This document shows positions 24,535 to 36,495 of a DNA stretch of 64,000 nucleotides, piece after piece (within the stretch, counting starts at the first letter, position 1; each line of letters opens with the position of its first letter). The DNA is taken from NCBI GenBank assembly GCA_963971425.1, contig OZ020516.1, positions 34,398,199 through 34,462,198 on the forward strand. Direction: 5' to 3'. The translations under genes and the position numbers were made by a program. Under the pieces are notes generated by a model. The model worked only from the letters and a program-made list of their open reading frames with translations. It was not told the origin of the DNA and ran no database searches. The DNA is from Bryoerythrophyllum caledonicum. Taxonomy: Eukaryota; Streptophyta; Bryopsida; Pottiales; Pottiaceae.

Positions 24535-25350
24535 TTCTTCGTGGTCTACTCCTGTCTTCTTCTTCTTCTTCTTCTACTCCTGTCTTCTTCTTCTTCTTCT
24601 ACTCCTGTCTTCTTCTTCTACTCCTGTCTTCTTCTTCTTCTTCTACTCCTGTCTTCTTCTTCTTCTTCTACTCCTGTCTTCTTCTTCTACTCCTGTCTTC
24701 TTCTTCTTCTTCTACTCCTGTCTTCTTCTTCTTCTTCTTCTACTCCTGTCTTCTTCTTCTTCTACTCCTGTCTTCTTCTTCTTCTTCTACTCCTGTCTTC
24801 TTCTTCTTCTTCTACTCCTGTCTTCTTCTTCTACTCCTGTCTTCTTCTTCTTCTTCTACTCCTGTCTTCTTCTTCTTCTTCTTCTACTCCTGTCTTCTTC
24901 TTCTTCTACTCCTGTCTTCTTCTTCTTCTTCTACTCCTGTCTTCTTCTTCTTCTTCTTCTACTCCTGTCTTCTTCTTCTTCTACTCCTGTCTTCTTCTTC
25001 TTCTACTCCTGTCTTCTTCTTCTTCTACTCCTGTCTTCTTCTTCTTCTACTCCTGTCTTCTTCTTCTTCTACTCCTGTCTTCTTCTTCTTCTACTCCTGT
25101 CTTCTTCTTCTTCTCCTGTCTTCTTCTTCTTCTTCTTCTTCTTCTTCTACTCCTGTCTTCTTCTTCTTCTACTCCTGTCTTCTTCTTCTTCTCCTGTCTT
25201 CTTCTTCTTCTTCTTCTTCTTCTTCTTCTACTCCTGTCTTCTTCTTCTTCTACTCCTGTCTTCTTCTTCTTCTACTCCTGTCTTCTTCTTCTTCTACTCC
25301 TGTCTTCTTCTACTCCTGTCTTCTTCTTCTTCTTCTTCTTCTACTCCTGT
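24535..25350. repeat. Minisatellite of (TTC)n blocks separated by CTACTCCTGT
   Basis: Runs of three to about ten TTC triplets are punctuated by CTACTCCTGTC some thirty times. Long open frames in all three forward frames here are artefacts of the repeat. Confidence 0.95.
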
Positions 25351-25900
25351 CTTCTTCTTCTTCTTCTTCTTCTTCTTCTTCTTCTTCTTCTTCTTCTTCT
25401 TCTTCTTCTTCTTCTTCTTCTTCTTCTTCTTCTTCTTCTTCTTCTTCTTCTTCTTCTTCTTCTTCTTCTTCTTCTTCTTCTTCTTCTTCTTCTTCTTCTT
25501 CTTCTTCTTCTTCTTCTTCTTCTTCTTCTTCTTCTTCTTCTTCTTCTTCTTCTTCTTCTTCTTCTTCTTCTTCTTCTTCTTCTTCTTCTTCTTCTTCTTC
25601 TTCTTCTTCTTCTTCTTCTTCTTCTTCTTCTTCTTCTTCTTCTTCTTCTTCTTCTTCTTCTTCTTCTTCTTCTTCTTCTTCTTCTTCTTCTTCTTCTTCT
25701 TCTTCTTCTTCTTCTTCTTCTTCTTCTTCTTCTTCTTCTTCTTCTTCTTCTTCTTCTTCTTCTTCTTCTTCTTCTTCTTCTTCTTCTTCTTCTTCTTCTT
25801 CTTCTTCTTCTTCTTCTTCTTCTTCTTCTTCTTCTTCTTCTTCTTCTTCTTCTTCTTCTTCTTCTTCTTCTTCTTCTTCTTCTTCTTCTTCTTCTTCTTC
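25351..25900. repeat. Uninterrupted (TTC)n / (GAA)n microsatellite, about 183 units
   Basis: 550 bases of perfect TTC repeat. It adjoins the interrupted array and probably arose by expansion of its right edge. GAA/TTC tracts of this length can form triplex DNA. The exact length may also be an assembly estimate. Confidence 0.97.
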
Positions 25901-26399
25901 GTGGACTCTTGAGCACTGTGTATCCTTGCATGGTACTTGGTGGCGCTGGTACCCGTTGAGTGCCCGGTACCTGGCTTGTACCCGGTCAATACCTGGATTT
26001 AGCTTGAGTATTAGGTCTTTTAATTTTAATTTTTAAAATTTAAAATTTTAATTTTTTGTTTTCTTTTTCTTTTTCTCTTTTTTATCCTTTTTCTTTTCTT
26101 ATATTTGTTTTAAATTCCTATTCTTTCAAACAAGAGTTTAAGACATCCAACAACTCAACTAACTAAAAAGAAACCTACACAATTAAACTAGAAGGAAAAA
26201 ATACAATTAATCTATCTTCTAAATAAAAACTAAAATAGCTAATTTAGCCCCAAGTGGAGATTTGAACCTTTGTCCTAGAGATTCTTCTCGGGCACTCTCT
26301 TCAAGTTTTACAAGGCATAATACTTGGTTGTTTTAAGGCCCGATTTTATCACTACTACAACACTAATTAACTAGTTAAGCATTCTCCTGCTTTCACATA
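25901..26399. other. AT-rich intergenic with tRNA-like T-arm word
   Basis: There is a poly-pyrimidine stretch at 26050-26100. The reverse strand near 26245-26275 reads AGGACAAAGGTTCAAATCTC, resembling the B-box/T-arm of a tRNA or tRNA-derived SINE. There is no complete cloverleaf. Confidence 0.3.
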
Positions 26400-26434
26400 T
26401 TGCTATGCAACCTACAGTCTACTTCTATGCAATA

Positions 26435-27806
26435 CTAACTACTTTCCCGATTATCTAAACTAAAAATTACAATTTTCGCTAATTTTTTGGGTAGGGGCAA
26501 CCAAGTGGAAGTTTCAGACTCCCATACGACGTAGAGGAAATCGTCCACATTGCCAATCATCAAGGACATACCAAATATTGCACCCAAAAGCTTACTTATG
26601 TCTTCTATGCCCGTCCAATTGATTGGTCCACGGAGGGCGGCAAACATCAGCCCACCCTTGCCAGTAGCTACATGACTTTGACCAAATTATGACAAGGCTA
26701 GTGGCTAGGCTCAACATCCCGAGGGTGTAGATAAGGTTGCGGGCTGATTCTTCCTTGCCAAGGAGGGTGAACAAGGTGTTGTTTGCGTACTACACCAGGA
26801 TATGCTCACGACCTTCACATGGTAGCTGAATCCATGCTACCGTCCCTAGCCGTGCCTCTTCTTTTACCATAGTGTTGAGTACCTCAACAACTATGATGAA
26901 AACATAAGGAGTGAGCGGACACCCCTGATGCAATCCTTGTTCAATGCAAAATCGTGGAGATGGGATGCCATTTACCTTCACTGTAGACAATCCATTCTAA
27001 AAGAGGAGGGGACCAAGTCGATGAATTCCACGGCGAAGCCAAGCGCTACCAAAATCTTCAACATGCACCTCTAGTCAACCATGTCACATGCCTTTGAAAA
27101 GCCTAACTTTAAGAACAAGAGTGGTTGATTGGACTGTTTTGCCCTGGACATTGTCTCATGTGTGAGCAAGAGATTGTCAAAGATGAAGCGGAGTGGCAAA
27201 AATGAGTATTGGTTCAAAATACCCATGAGTGTTGATTGTATCTAGAGCTGCAATGCTTTTCCGTATATCTTATAGGCAATGTTCAGGAGTAAAAACGGGC
27301 GCCAATTTGTCAACGCATTGTTTGTGCCGCCTTTATGTAGGAGCGCTAGCATGCCGTGTGTGACACCACCAGAAAGTTTACCAAGGCTCATAGTCTAGTA
27401 GATCATCTTTGGGTATCCCCGCCAATAAGGTTCCAAAAGACACAATAAAATTCTACAACAATGCCGTCCGGGCTGGGCAACTTTTGGTGCGCATATCCAA
27501 CATTGCTTTCTTCAAGACGGCTTTTGAGGGAGGGGAACTTAGATTTCCTTCATGTGCGGTGTAAGCCTGTCAGAAAGGTAACGCAACATATGTTCCTCAA
27601 CCCATAGTGAGCCAACAGTTGGCAGACGGGCTGTGTATAACTTTTGATAAGTACTTTTCAGACCAACTTGTGTCTTGTGCGCACGCCTTTCCTCGTCCAT
27701 CAACTGAATCATGTGAGAAGCCAACGATTAAGCTTTGTGAGAAGAGAATTTTTTTTTTGAACATTTGTCGCTCACCTTCAACCATTTGAGGCGGCTGTGG
27801 AGGCAA
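26435..27806 (-). pseudogene. LINE reverse transcriptase, inactivated
   Basis: Fragments in order read LRYLSDRLTPHMKEI, then FIFDNLLLTHETM, then VNGIPSPRFCIEQGLHQGCP with LTPYVFII, and RGPINWTGIEDISKLLGAIF. These are hallmarks of the fingers, palm and thumb of LINE reverse transcriptases. The catalytic block that should read Y/F-A-D-D reads YANN (around 26785), preceded by a stop, so both catalytic aspartates are changed to asparagine. Numerous frame breaks confirm a dead copy. Confidence 0.85.
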
Positions 27807-28133
27807 TGCCCATCCATCCTTTTCTGCTTACAGGCTTACAATTGATCAATGATCCGCGCACAATCGATCTGCGTTGGTGAGTCACCATATCCGTTGTGAC
27901 AAGGGCCGCAACAATTACCTTGAGGTCACGACAAAGTTGGGACTTATCTTGCTTGTTTTCCGCCGTCCTCTTGATGCAAAGTTCTTTGTAATACTTGACC
28001 ACTCGACGTTACTTTTCAAAGAAAGGTAAGTTTGGGTGACGTCTCTAGATGCGCCGTACTCCTCATTAAACCTACAATTTTTTGAGTAGTGAGGCCTTCA
28101 TTACAAACGGCGAGCGGCGTTGGCTCTGAGGTT

Positions 28134-28720
28134 CTAACTGCGTTTCTCTCCACACTTGAAAATGGTCAGAGTGTCTTGCATCACTGAAGATCCTATAGTT
28201 TCTCTCGAGGCTGTGGGATTGCACCCGGTTAACACGTACGTCTTGCCAAGGTACACGAAAATGCGGCAACCGTCCTGTTGTCGGTTGTCCCTTAAGTACC
28301 GCAACCGGTTGTAACTCGGGAATGCTTCTTCTATTGCAAGCACCGTCATGAGCTTTTGAAACAAGTACTTCTCCTCTTTTGTGCAATATAACTCGCAGAA
28401 ATTAGAGTTGTCGGTTCCCAACTTGACAAAATTCCAGTCACCTATCAGCATCCACATGCAGTCGTAGGGGAGAGTGCTAAGGAGCTCCCTCCACAAGTCC
28501 CAACGCTCATTGAGTACAAGTGGGTAGTACACGTTAAGAATTGCGAGATCTTTGCGTGGCAACCCCGCTAGCGAAACCCATTGTGCATTCCCGCCTAGCG
28601 TGTGACCTTGCCCACTGATCACGTGTGTAAGCTTAGGTGTCATCCACATCCCTATGCCTCCGCTTCCGGCACTCTCTTTGCGCCCTTCATTGTTGTAGTC
28701 TGCTTGTGCTTTTGTCGCCG
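28134..28720 (-). pseudogene. LINE apurinic-like endonuclease domain
   Basis: The longest open stretch (171 codons from 28649) contains DLAILNVYYPLVLNERWDLW and WMLIGDWNFVKLGTDNSNF. These correspond to the conserved NVYAP and GDFN blocks of LINE endonucleases, which nick target DNA for target-primed reverse transcription. The reading frame changes further downstream. Confidence 0.8.
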
Positions 28721-29989
28721 ATGAAACTTGTATCCGGCCAAAATAAACTGGGAAGTGATTGGAATTTACTTCCTCTCAACTTTGTCTCTTATAAGCAAAT
28801 GATGTCATCTTCTCTAAAAGTCTACTATAATAATCTTTAATCACGTTGGCAAGATTATTCATACCTTGCACATTTTGTATGACTATGACTACTCTCGTGA
28901 GAGGGGGAGACTAGAGAGAAGATGCTCACCTCTGCTTGTGTCAAAGAGGTTGATTTAATTGCACTGTCTTGATTATCTTATTTGGCATGCGAGTCTCGCT
29001 CGAGGAGAAGGAGGAGTGGGACTTGGCTGGGGAGCTTTGGACGTTGAGTTGTCATATCTTTGATTACAAAGCGAGTCTTTGTAGACTAGCGTAAGTGAGC
29101 AGAGGGGGCGCCTCCGCTTCTAGTCTTCCAGGAAATATTCCTCGTTGTTGCTTTGTAGGTGATCCAATCAATCTAGGCCTAAGTTGAGGTCATTTGTTTC
29201 ACTCATGCGACCGGTGAGTTAGGAATTCTTCCTAAAGTTGAGGTCCGGCCTATGCTTGTCTTCAAGGTCTTGATTGTGCGGTTGGAGCTCTACCTTAAGC
29301 ACGATGTGGTCGGCGTCCTTAGCCGCCTTAGAGTAGGCAACACCACATCCAGTGTTGTAAATTCAACAATTGTGAGCGTTGCTGCAGCTGCGCTCATGTG
29401 ACTTGGTGTCGCCCTCAACCCCCCTGAGCATGCTGAAGAGGCCGTGTCTAGATTCTCTCTTTGTAAGGAGGCAATTGAGTCTCCGCCATGAGGTGCTCCT
29501 TAAGGGCTCCAAACGCTCCTCTCCATGCAATTTTTGACCAAACCTACAATGATGCCCTTGCCTTTGTTCTTCAAACCTACCGCCGCCATGTGTACATCAA
29601 GGCTCCGTCTAAGTTCTTGAGCATGGACACTACCTCCACCTTTTTCTGTGGATGTGGCGCCTTTTTTCTTCTTCCTCGCCGGCGGTCCTTCTCAACTTAT
29701 CATTTGCTGATTTGTTTGTGTTGTTGCTGGAGGGGTCGGTTTCTTGCTTGGAAGAGGCGGTTGTGCCTGACCTTGAGTCAAGGTCTACGGACTCGGCACG
29801 TCTCCTTGTTGTTTCAAGCTTGACGGTGCATCTTTGGTGCCTTGGTAGCTCAAGCACTCGGGGTGGTATTAGCCGCCCGTTTCAACGCCGAGGTCTGTAG
29901 AGCTTGATGGGGAGGGGAACAAAGTGGGTTTTGGAGGACCTAAGAGCCTTTAATCAGGTGGAAAGTTGATAAGCAATACCTGCAACATA

Positions 29990-30754
29990 TTGATAAATTA
30001 TTGTAATCTACGGCTACTATCATCATCTCTCTAACTACATGATTAGTGACATTGACTTCGACCACAAAAGATTTTCCAATAGCGATGATGAGGCGAAATT
30101 TCTCGTCTTCCTCGTAGTTGTTGCCTCTATGACGCCCTATTACCCAACCAATGCACCGTGCAATGTCTTATGTGTTGCTCTGAAGCTCATTTGGCAGGGC
30201 TTTCAGGGTGATCCAAATTGGCATTTGTGCCTTGATTGGTGTGTTGGAATCAAATCGCACAACGCAAGGTTGCATGATGCATGTGCTCCACCTTGACATA
30301 TGCGGGGTAAGCATGAACAAGTTTTGGGTCGTGACTTTGTCCTTCGTGACGATTTAAAAGAATCCATTGCCGAGATCCTGCACATATGTGTACTCTGCTT
30401 TTACTTCCTTCAAGATTATGGCTATCCATGATTGGATTGGATTCCATATTTTTCAACCACCGACAGAATATGAAATCACAATATTACGCTGAAAATGCTC
30501 CATCTCTTTTCTAACCTTCACCTTATCTAAAGTAAACGCAATTGCTTCTTTTCTGAATGGAAAGCTAGCTCTATTGCAAAATAAAGAGGTGGGAGTTTTT
30601 CACCTCGTGCTGGCTTTGTTGGATTGAATTTGGCAAAGTGCCCTAGATGAGTTGCCGCTGCTATGAGCTCCGGCTCGACGTCTGCTTGGTTCTTCAGTTC
30701 TACAATCCTTCTTTGTTCTTCCTCTTTTGAAGATGGGACATGAGTGTGTGCCAC
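29990..30754 (-). pseudogene. LINE ORF1-like (DUF4283-type) region
   Basis: The minus strand gives KVEHMHHATLRCAI in one frame and, in others, segments resembling the RNA-binding ORF1 of plant LINEs (a VRF-x-P-I-W-x-x-L block and a short IGKSFVVEV strand). Several stops and shifts are present. Identification rests on order and context with the endonuclease and RT. Confidence 0.5.
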
Positions 30755-30770
30755 TTGGGATTTTAACGCA

Positions 30771-31619
30771 TCAGCATAACTTGCGGATTGTGCAGGATGA
30801 CCAGGAAAATATGTCGAGCAGGTTAGGCACGGGGCGGAGGAGTCGAGGAAGACATGATGGGCACGACGTCCGCCATCATCTTTCCCCGCTCCTCTGTGGG
30901 CGCGTTCCGCTCGGACGAGACCCTAGACGCCACCAGTGGCGGGTGCTCCAATCTACACTCCTACTCAGCTGAGACGCTACAACATTTCTAATGTCTTCTT
31001 TCCAGTGTTATCACTATTGTAGCACATGGCTTTGCTATCCAAAATGTGCTCCTTGTAGTAGCCTCGACAATATAGTACTCAGATCTCAAGATCCATATCA
31101 ACTTGTGTCTTATTCATGTAAAAATCCTAAATCCTAGATTGCATTGTGGAAGCTTAGATTTGCGTGTGACTATCATGAATTGTGTGCGCGACTAGATTGA
31201 TCTACACGCTCACCAAACTCGAGGCCTTACTGTAAATAGATCTCACCACTAATCCTAATCAAAGTGGAAAAAAAACCTAAATCTATTGCAGCTCCACTCA
31301 ACGCACGTCAATCTCAATCAATGCTAATGCTTAGAGATCAATGCAACCGTTGAATTGAGCAAAAAAATAAACAAACAGGCGTCAATGTGCATTAGCATAA
31401 CTTGATCTAGACACCTCCAGTGTTGCACCTGACCATGAGCTCTCATCGCGCCGTCACCTAGGGCAGTGTTTTTCAACATGAAATTTCTAACATGTTATTG
31501 GACATTAGCTTGATTGGACCCATCTCAGAGAGTAACCGACACATGTTCAATTCAAAATGGTTGAAACGTCAAGTGCAAAATAGTGTACAATCTAAAGAGG
31601 AAATTTAGGCCAACTCAGT
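30771..31619. other. Intergenic, nothing recognised
   Basis: No supported gene between the two LINEs, which lie on opposite strands pointing away from each other. Confidence 0.5.
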
Positions 31620-34115
31620 AATGTTCTTTGACATGTTAACAAATTTATTGTTTCATGGGGCTAAGGCTAGGATTAGTGTTAATGGCATAACCACCAAGCC
31701 TTTTAGCATAGAGCAAGGTTTCCGCCAAGGTTGCCTAATTGCACCTTATCTCTTCCTAGTGGTTGGAAAAATCTTAAACACGTGCATTAAATGAGAAGAC
31801 AAGAGAGGTATAATTAAAGGAATAAACCTCCCAAGAACTAAGGAACAACAAGTAATCATACAACATGCTGATGACACTTCACTCACTATATTAACAGAGG
31901 AGATAGTTGTATACAACATGGCTGACACTTTGGAACTCTTTAGCGATGCCTCCGAACTAATTATCAACCCCAAGAAATCAACATCTTACTATTTGAATAG
32001 TAACGGCCAACCTCGCCCGTAATGGATGAACAATTCAAAGTTTAAATGGGCGGTAGAAGGTGAAATATTCAAACTCTTGGGTATGGCCTTTAATCTAGAT
32101 TTAAACCCCCCTAACATAGATCTCTTCCTTTAAGAAAGGATAGACAAAAAACTAGACTATTGGTCAACAATTGAAGCAATTAGTATTGCAAAAATCATCA
32201 TTGGAAAAAATGTTCTTGTGTCTACTACATTGTTCTATCTAGTGATATGGGGTGGAAGCACATCGGATATAAAGAAGGTTACTGATAAGATTAAGAACTA
32301 TATCTGGGCCGGTATGCCTTACCTCTCTAGGGCTCGAGTTGCATGGAGCACGATCTGCCAAAAGAGTCTTCCAGGAAGACTCAATGTAGTGGATCATACG
32401 GAGGCTATGGTAGCACTCATGTGCAAATGGGTGATGGCAGCATGTATGCCTAGCGTCTCTTATCTTACTTCTCTTATTAGATTTTGTCTATCACTTTGTC
32501 AAACTAGACTAGGCCCTAAATGGCCTCCCAACCTTTGGTGGTGCACAAGGCAAGAATTTCAAGGCCCAAACGGATCTAAGCTGTGGAATAGAACTACAAT
32601 GTCCCGTAGGAAGATGGTGAAAGCACTTTTTTTGTAACCTCCCCATATACAGTAGAGGAATGACTTAGCTCCCCATTGTGGACGGCAGGCGGTCCTCTCA
32701 CCGGGGGCACTACCTTACCAAATTAGAGTGCGGTAGCCTAGGCACGACAAGGCATGTTCTTCATCCGAGATAAATGGTTACAAAGTGAGAATTGCTTCCT
32801 AGATTTTTTGAAAGCTATCGAGCAGTTTGGACTCACCGCGATGGAATGGCCCACCTAGGAAGGCGTCGTTGGTTGCCTTGAACAAACACTCCGCTATTGA
32901 TGCATGTAAGCAACTGTCCCCAAAAAATAAAGAATGACTTGGAGCCTCTGATCTCGGCAATGCCCACGCATCCATCTCTACGTTCGCTGGTCAGGCAATG
33001 GTTGGACAGGGGGAGATCGGTAAATCAAGCCTTTGGAACGTAAGGGAAAGCGTAGGTCTCTTTATAGTCATTGAACATGCCAAGATCCTTATGCGGAAAT
33101 TCCTAGTGATGGGCCGCAGTAACATCATTCTCCGAGGCAAATTGGAGAATCCAGGTCATTAAATTTTCAGAAAAGAAAGGAGAGAAACCCTTCTTTATTA
33201 TGGTAAAATGAGCCTGGGATCCATGTTGGATTAAGTGGTCTCGGCCTTCAATATCTAGTACCATGAACCTTCGGAGCTCAAAGAGTGGTGGTTTGTTTTT
33301 CAACTACACGACTAAGTATGGCCGGGAAATTCCCAAAGCACGCTGACCACCTCCAACGTGGTGATGAAGAAATGGAACAAAGTCCTCCCGTACTCCTTTA
33401 AGTTCAAATGGCGCAACGAGTGGGACAAGGAAATATTTGGTAATGAAGCCAACTTCTGTTGGCTTCTTTGGTATAAAGCCATTGCTCGAAACCTATGGCG
33501 GAAGCGCGCTTTGCTGGAGGTTGGTGAAAGATGCATGGTCTGCAACTTAGATGAGCAAGAAAGCATTTTGCATTGGTTTTGGAGCTGTGAGCAAGCACCG
33601 ACAAACTTGGGATTATATGTTGAAGATCTTGAAGAGACTCGACAACACCTCCCATGAACACTGGGAGAAGCCGTCATTCAAACATGCTTTGTTTTTGGCT
33701 AGGCCGCCCTGTGGGTAAATTGTTTAGCAAGATTTGGCTACTACTAAGAGGTATCCATCTCTAGACTCTGGTTAGCAAGAAATGATTGGGTGTTTAATCA
33801 ACATCCATGGAACACTTGTAAGGTTGAGAATGTCATTTGGCAAGGCTTAACCGACTACATGAGGATCTCGTGGGGCAGAATCCTCACTACCAACCCCAAT
33901 CAAATATGCTCAAGGCGGCGGAGTGCTTTGAAGCCAATTGGGACGTCACAAGGCGTTGTGTAGGAGATAAGGCAACCATGTAGTATGGGTTAGGGAGTTT
34001 TTCTACGCTTCTGCCTTTTTCGCTACCGACTCTCACCCGTATTTTTTTGTGTTCTTTGTTCCTTTTGCAATCAAACTTTGTTTATTTTGTGCCAAATAAA
34101 AAAAATAAAAAAAAT
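31620..34115 (+). mobile_element. 5'-truncated LINE with poly(A)-like tail
   Basis: The element begins within the reverse transcriptase (SIEQGFRQGCLIAPYLFLVV, then HADDTSL at about 31865, with the catalytic ADD intact). It continues through the thumb and C-terminal region (ERIDKKLDYWSTIEAISIAK; KNYIWAG) and ends with a zf-RVT-like domain at 33358-33657 (FCWLLWYKAIARNLWRKRAL, then CMVCNLDEQESILHWFWSC). It closes with AAATAAAAAAAATAAAAAAA (about 34095-34115). Several in-frame stops make it inactive. 5' truncation and an A-rich end are the normal products of target-primed reverse transcription. It is related to, but not a copy of, the LINE at 26400-30770. Confidence 0.85.
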
Positions 34116-35879
34116 AGTATACGTTTTATATTCAAATGAGTATAAATGTATAATATACCTTTAAATATGAATGGTAATGAAACATATGAAAGATAGAAAG
34201 TTTCTTATGCAATAGAGTTTTCCTAAAAGTGCTTCTCAAAGTGGGAAGCCAATATAACAATGGTGCCACATAAGAATTTTTTTTATGCACAAGAATAGAC
34301 TTCCAAAAATCTCCCACTCCCTTTTTCTCCACCAATGAAATGCATGGCAATGAATGCTCTTGGGCCTTGCCCTATGCAAGCAAAAGCTCCCCCGTAGTAC
34401 CCCAAGTTCCCAAAAAGTTGATTGGTGGTTCCCATACACCTTTCTCAAGCCAAGTCACCATGTGCTTGTGGTCCCATCTACTAAGATAAATCATAAGACC
34501 CTAAGATTTATGGTCATATGGGGATCACCCTCCTTTATTTTCAGAAAAACTCTAATAAATTAGAATTTTGCCAATATATGTGGTCTAGGATTTGGTTTTT
34601 TTATCATCAAGTGAATTTTTGATTTTATCAAAATAAAATTCACATTACTTCGATCAATAATAAATGAAAATGATTTGCAAATCCAAAAGAGTCAATTCCT
34701 TCTTGCAAACAAGAAAAAACATGATGTGTTAAAGTAATCCTGAAAGGAGGAAGATGTGACCTCTTTTCTTACCATCTACTTTATTCTCTTATGATAATAA
34801 TCGGGACAACATGGATTATTCTCTTATGATAATAATGGGGACAACATGGAGAGGGGGATTTGATTTGGAATACTAGGCGTAGACAATCAAAGGTGGGATG
34901 GCTTAATACTCCCCACTGGCGCAATACCACCTATTTCTATATAGTTCTTACATTTAGGAAGTAAGTGTAGGTTGCTCTTGCATGACTTATGTATTGACCA
35001 ACTATGAATACATTAGACATGTAAGGACAACGTACATTTGTTCGTCAAATGTAGGAAGGATGTAAAGTAGGCGGTATTAAACCAATGAGCGGAATTGGAC
35101 CAACCCACCTTATTGGTCAACTCTCTGGGGGCACTAGAGTTATCCGCAAAGTACCCCAAATCCTCAGTTTTTAACCTGTGAAATGGAAAAGCCAGGATCG
35201 CCGAGTCCGCTGGCAGGGTTTCATTGTAACCTTGAATAGAACACTGGATAGACTAGTTTTTGAGCCCTAGAATTCCCAAACACGAGTTTGTGCCTGGCTT
35301 TTATTTAAAGCAAACTCTGACCCTTCACATCATGCACAACACTAGGATTGTAGGATACATGCCAAAGTGTCATGACGTTCATGATTGTTCTTGTTTGTTT
35401 TTGGGAGATTTGTGCCACTTGTGCCATAAACAACACCTCCTCAAAACCCTCAAACCCTGAATTTTGTTCACAGGATTACTTTGCGGCTACACTCAAATAC
35501 GGTTAGTTCTCTTTTGCATGAAAAAAGGAGGACAAAAGACCGGTTCCCTTTACGAATAACTCAACTATGTAGGAATTTTAGCCTTCATCCAGTATGCCCA
35601 AGAATATTTATTGCTATTACTACTCATACATTCACTGGTGCAAAACGAATAGAGAATGAGAGTTTTTCATGCACATTATTTTCTAAACTCAAATCGCACC
35701 TTGTGTTCCATGTACTAGTGAAACTTTCAAGATTACTCTAATTATAGCTAGCTCATCAGTGTTTGCTAGTACAAAACTGGATCTGTGAATAATAGGATAC
35801 ATTGATGAGTCCATTTGCAAGGTATACCCTTCCCAAAAAAGGACTCTGTGAAGTATATGAAATGTGTGTTTTCACTTCA
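34116..35879. other. Intergenic with a small 38-bp duplication
   Basis: TTATTCTCTTATGATAATAA followed by TCGGGACAACATGGA at about 34780 recurs 38 bp on with one change. Nothing else is recognised. Confidence 0.5.
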
Positions 35880-36214
35880 CATACCAGTACACTAAACATT
35901 GCATTTAGTGTCATCTTCACTAAATACAAACCCTTATACTAAATGTAAGAATTATAATTAGTGTAATGACACAACATTACACTAAATGTGAAACATTACA
36001 CTAAATGTGAAACATTACACTATATGTGAATGGTAGTAAAAATGGGTGGTTTTTTTTTTTTTTTTTTACTTGTGCACAATTAGTGTATAAAAAAGCTAGC
36101 CACAGTGAATAAAATCACTGCTAGTGTATGAAAAAGCTTGCTGCAGCTAACACTAATTGTGAACAAGTTCGCAAATAGTGTAGTAGGGTAATTACACTAT
36201 TTGTGTGACTACAC
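35880..36214 (+). repeat. F2-type TAGTGTA-rich element, partial
   Basis: It is dense in TAGTGTA/TACACTA words, including three tandem copies of an 18-bp ACACTAAATGTGAAACATT unit around 35985-36030. A poly(T) run of about 19 (from 36050) lies inside. The right edge TTGTGTGACTACAC abuts the F1 end TTAACCCC directly at 36215. It resembles the ends of the F2 element at 6131-7370. Confidence 0.6.
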
Positions 36215-36495
36215 TTAACCCCTAAGGTACCAAGTGTCAAAAATGGGCTTTTTGATAGTGTAGTAGGGTAATTACACTATTTGTGTGACTACACTTAACC
36301 CCTAAGGTACCAAGTGTCAAAAATGGGCTTTTTGATAGTGTAGTAGGGTAATTACACTATTTGTGTGACTACACTTAACCCCTAAGGTACCAAGTGTCAA
36401 AAATGGGCTTTTTGATAGTGTAGTAGGGTAATTACACTATTTGTGTGACTACACTTAACCCCTAAGGTACCAAGTGTCAAAAATGGGCTTTTTGA
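36176..36495. repeat. Four exact tandem copies of an 80-bp F2/F1 junction unit
   Basis: The word TAGTAGGGTAATTACACTAT starts at 36181, 36261, 36341 and 36421, an exact 80-bp period with no visible differences. Each unit holds the right end of the F2-type element, then TTAACCCCTAAGGTACCAAG, the left end of F1. The last unit runs into the complete F1 copy. Confidence 0.97.

Larger units (their letters stand above)
26400..30770 (-). mobile_element. Full-length but inactive plant L1-type LINE
   Basis: In minus-strand order there is an ORF1-like region (30754 to about 29990), an AP-type endonuclease (28720-28134) and a reverse transcriptase (about 27806-26435), a typical plant LINE layout of about 4.4 kb. 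All parts are broken by stops and frameshifts. The 3' flank is AT-rich rather than a clean poly(A). Details of each domain are given in separate entries. Confidence 0.75.

Noticed and set aside
24098-26036. Open frames of about 600 codons (Phe-, Ser- and Leu-rich) and antisense Lys-/Arg-rich frames
   Set aside because: They are translations of the TTC repeat in all frames; a triplet repeat has no stops. Not genes.
35880-36214. Complete F2 element at this locus
   Set aside because: Only the TAGTGTA-rich portion and one edge are visible. The diagnostic left end with AAAGATGGC is missing, so it is listed as partial.
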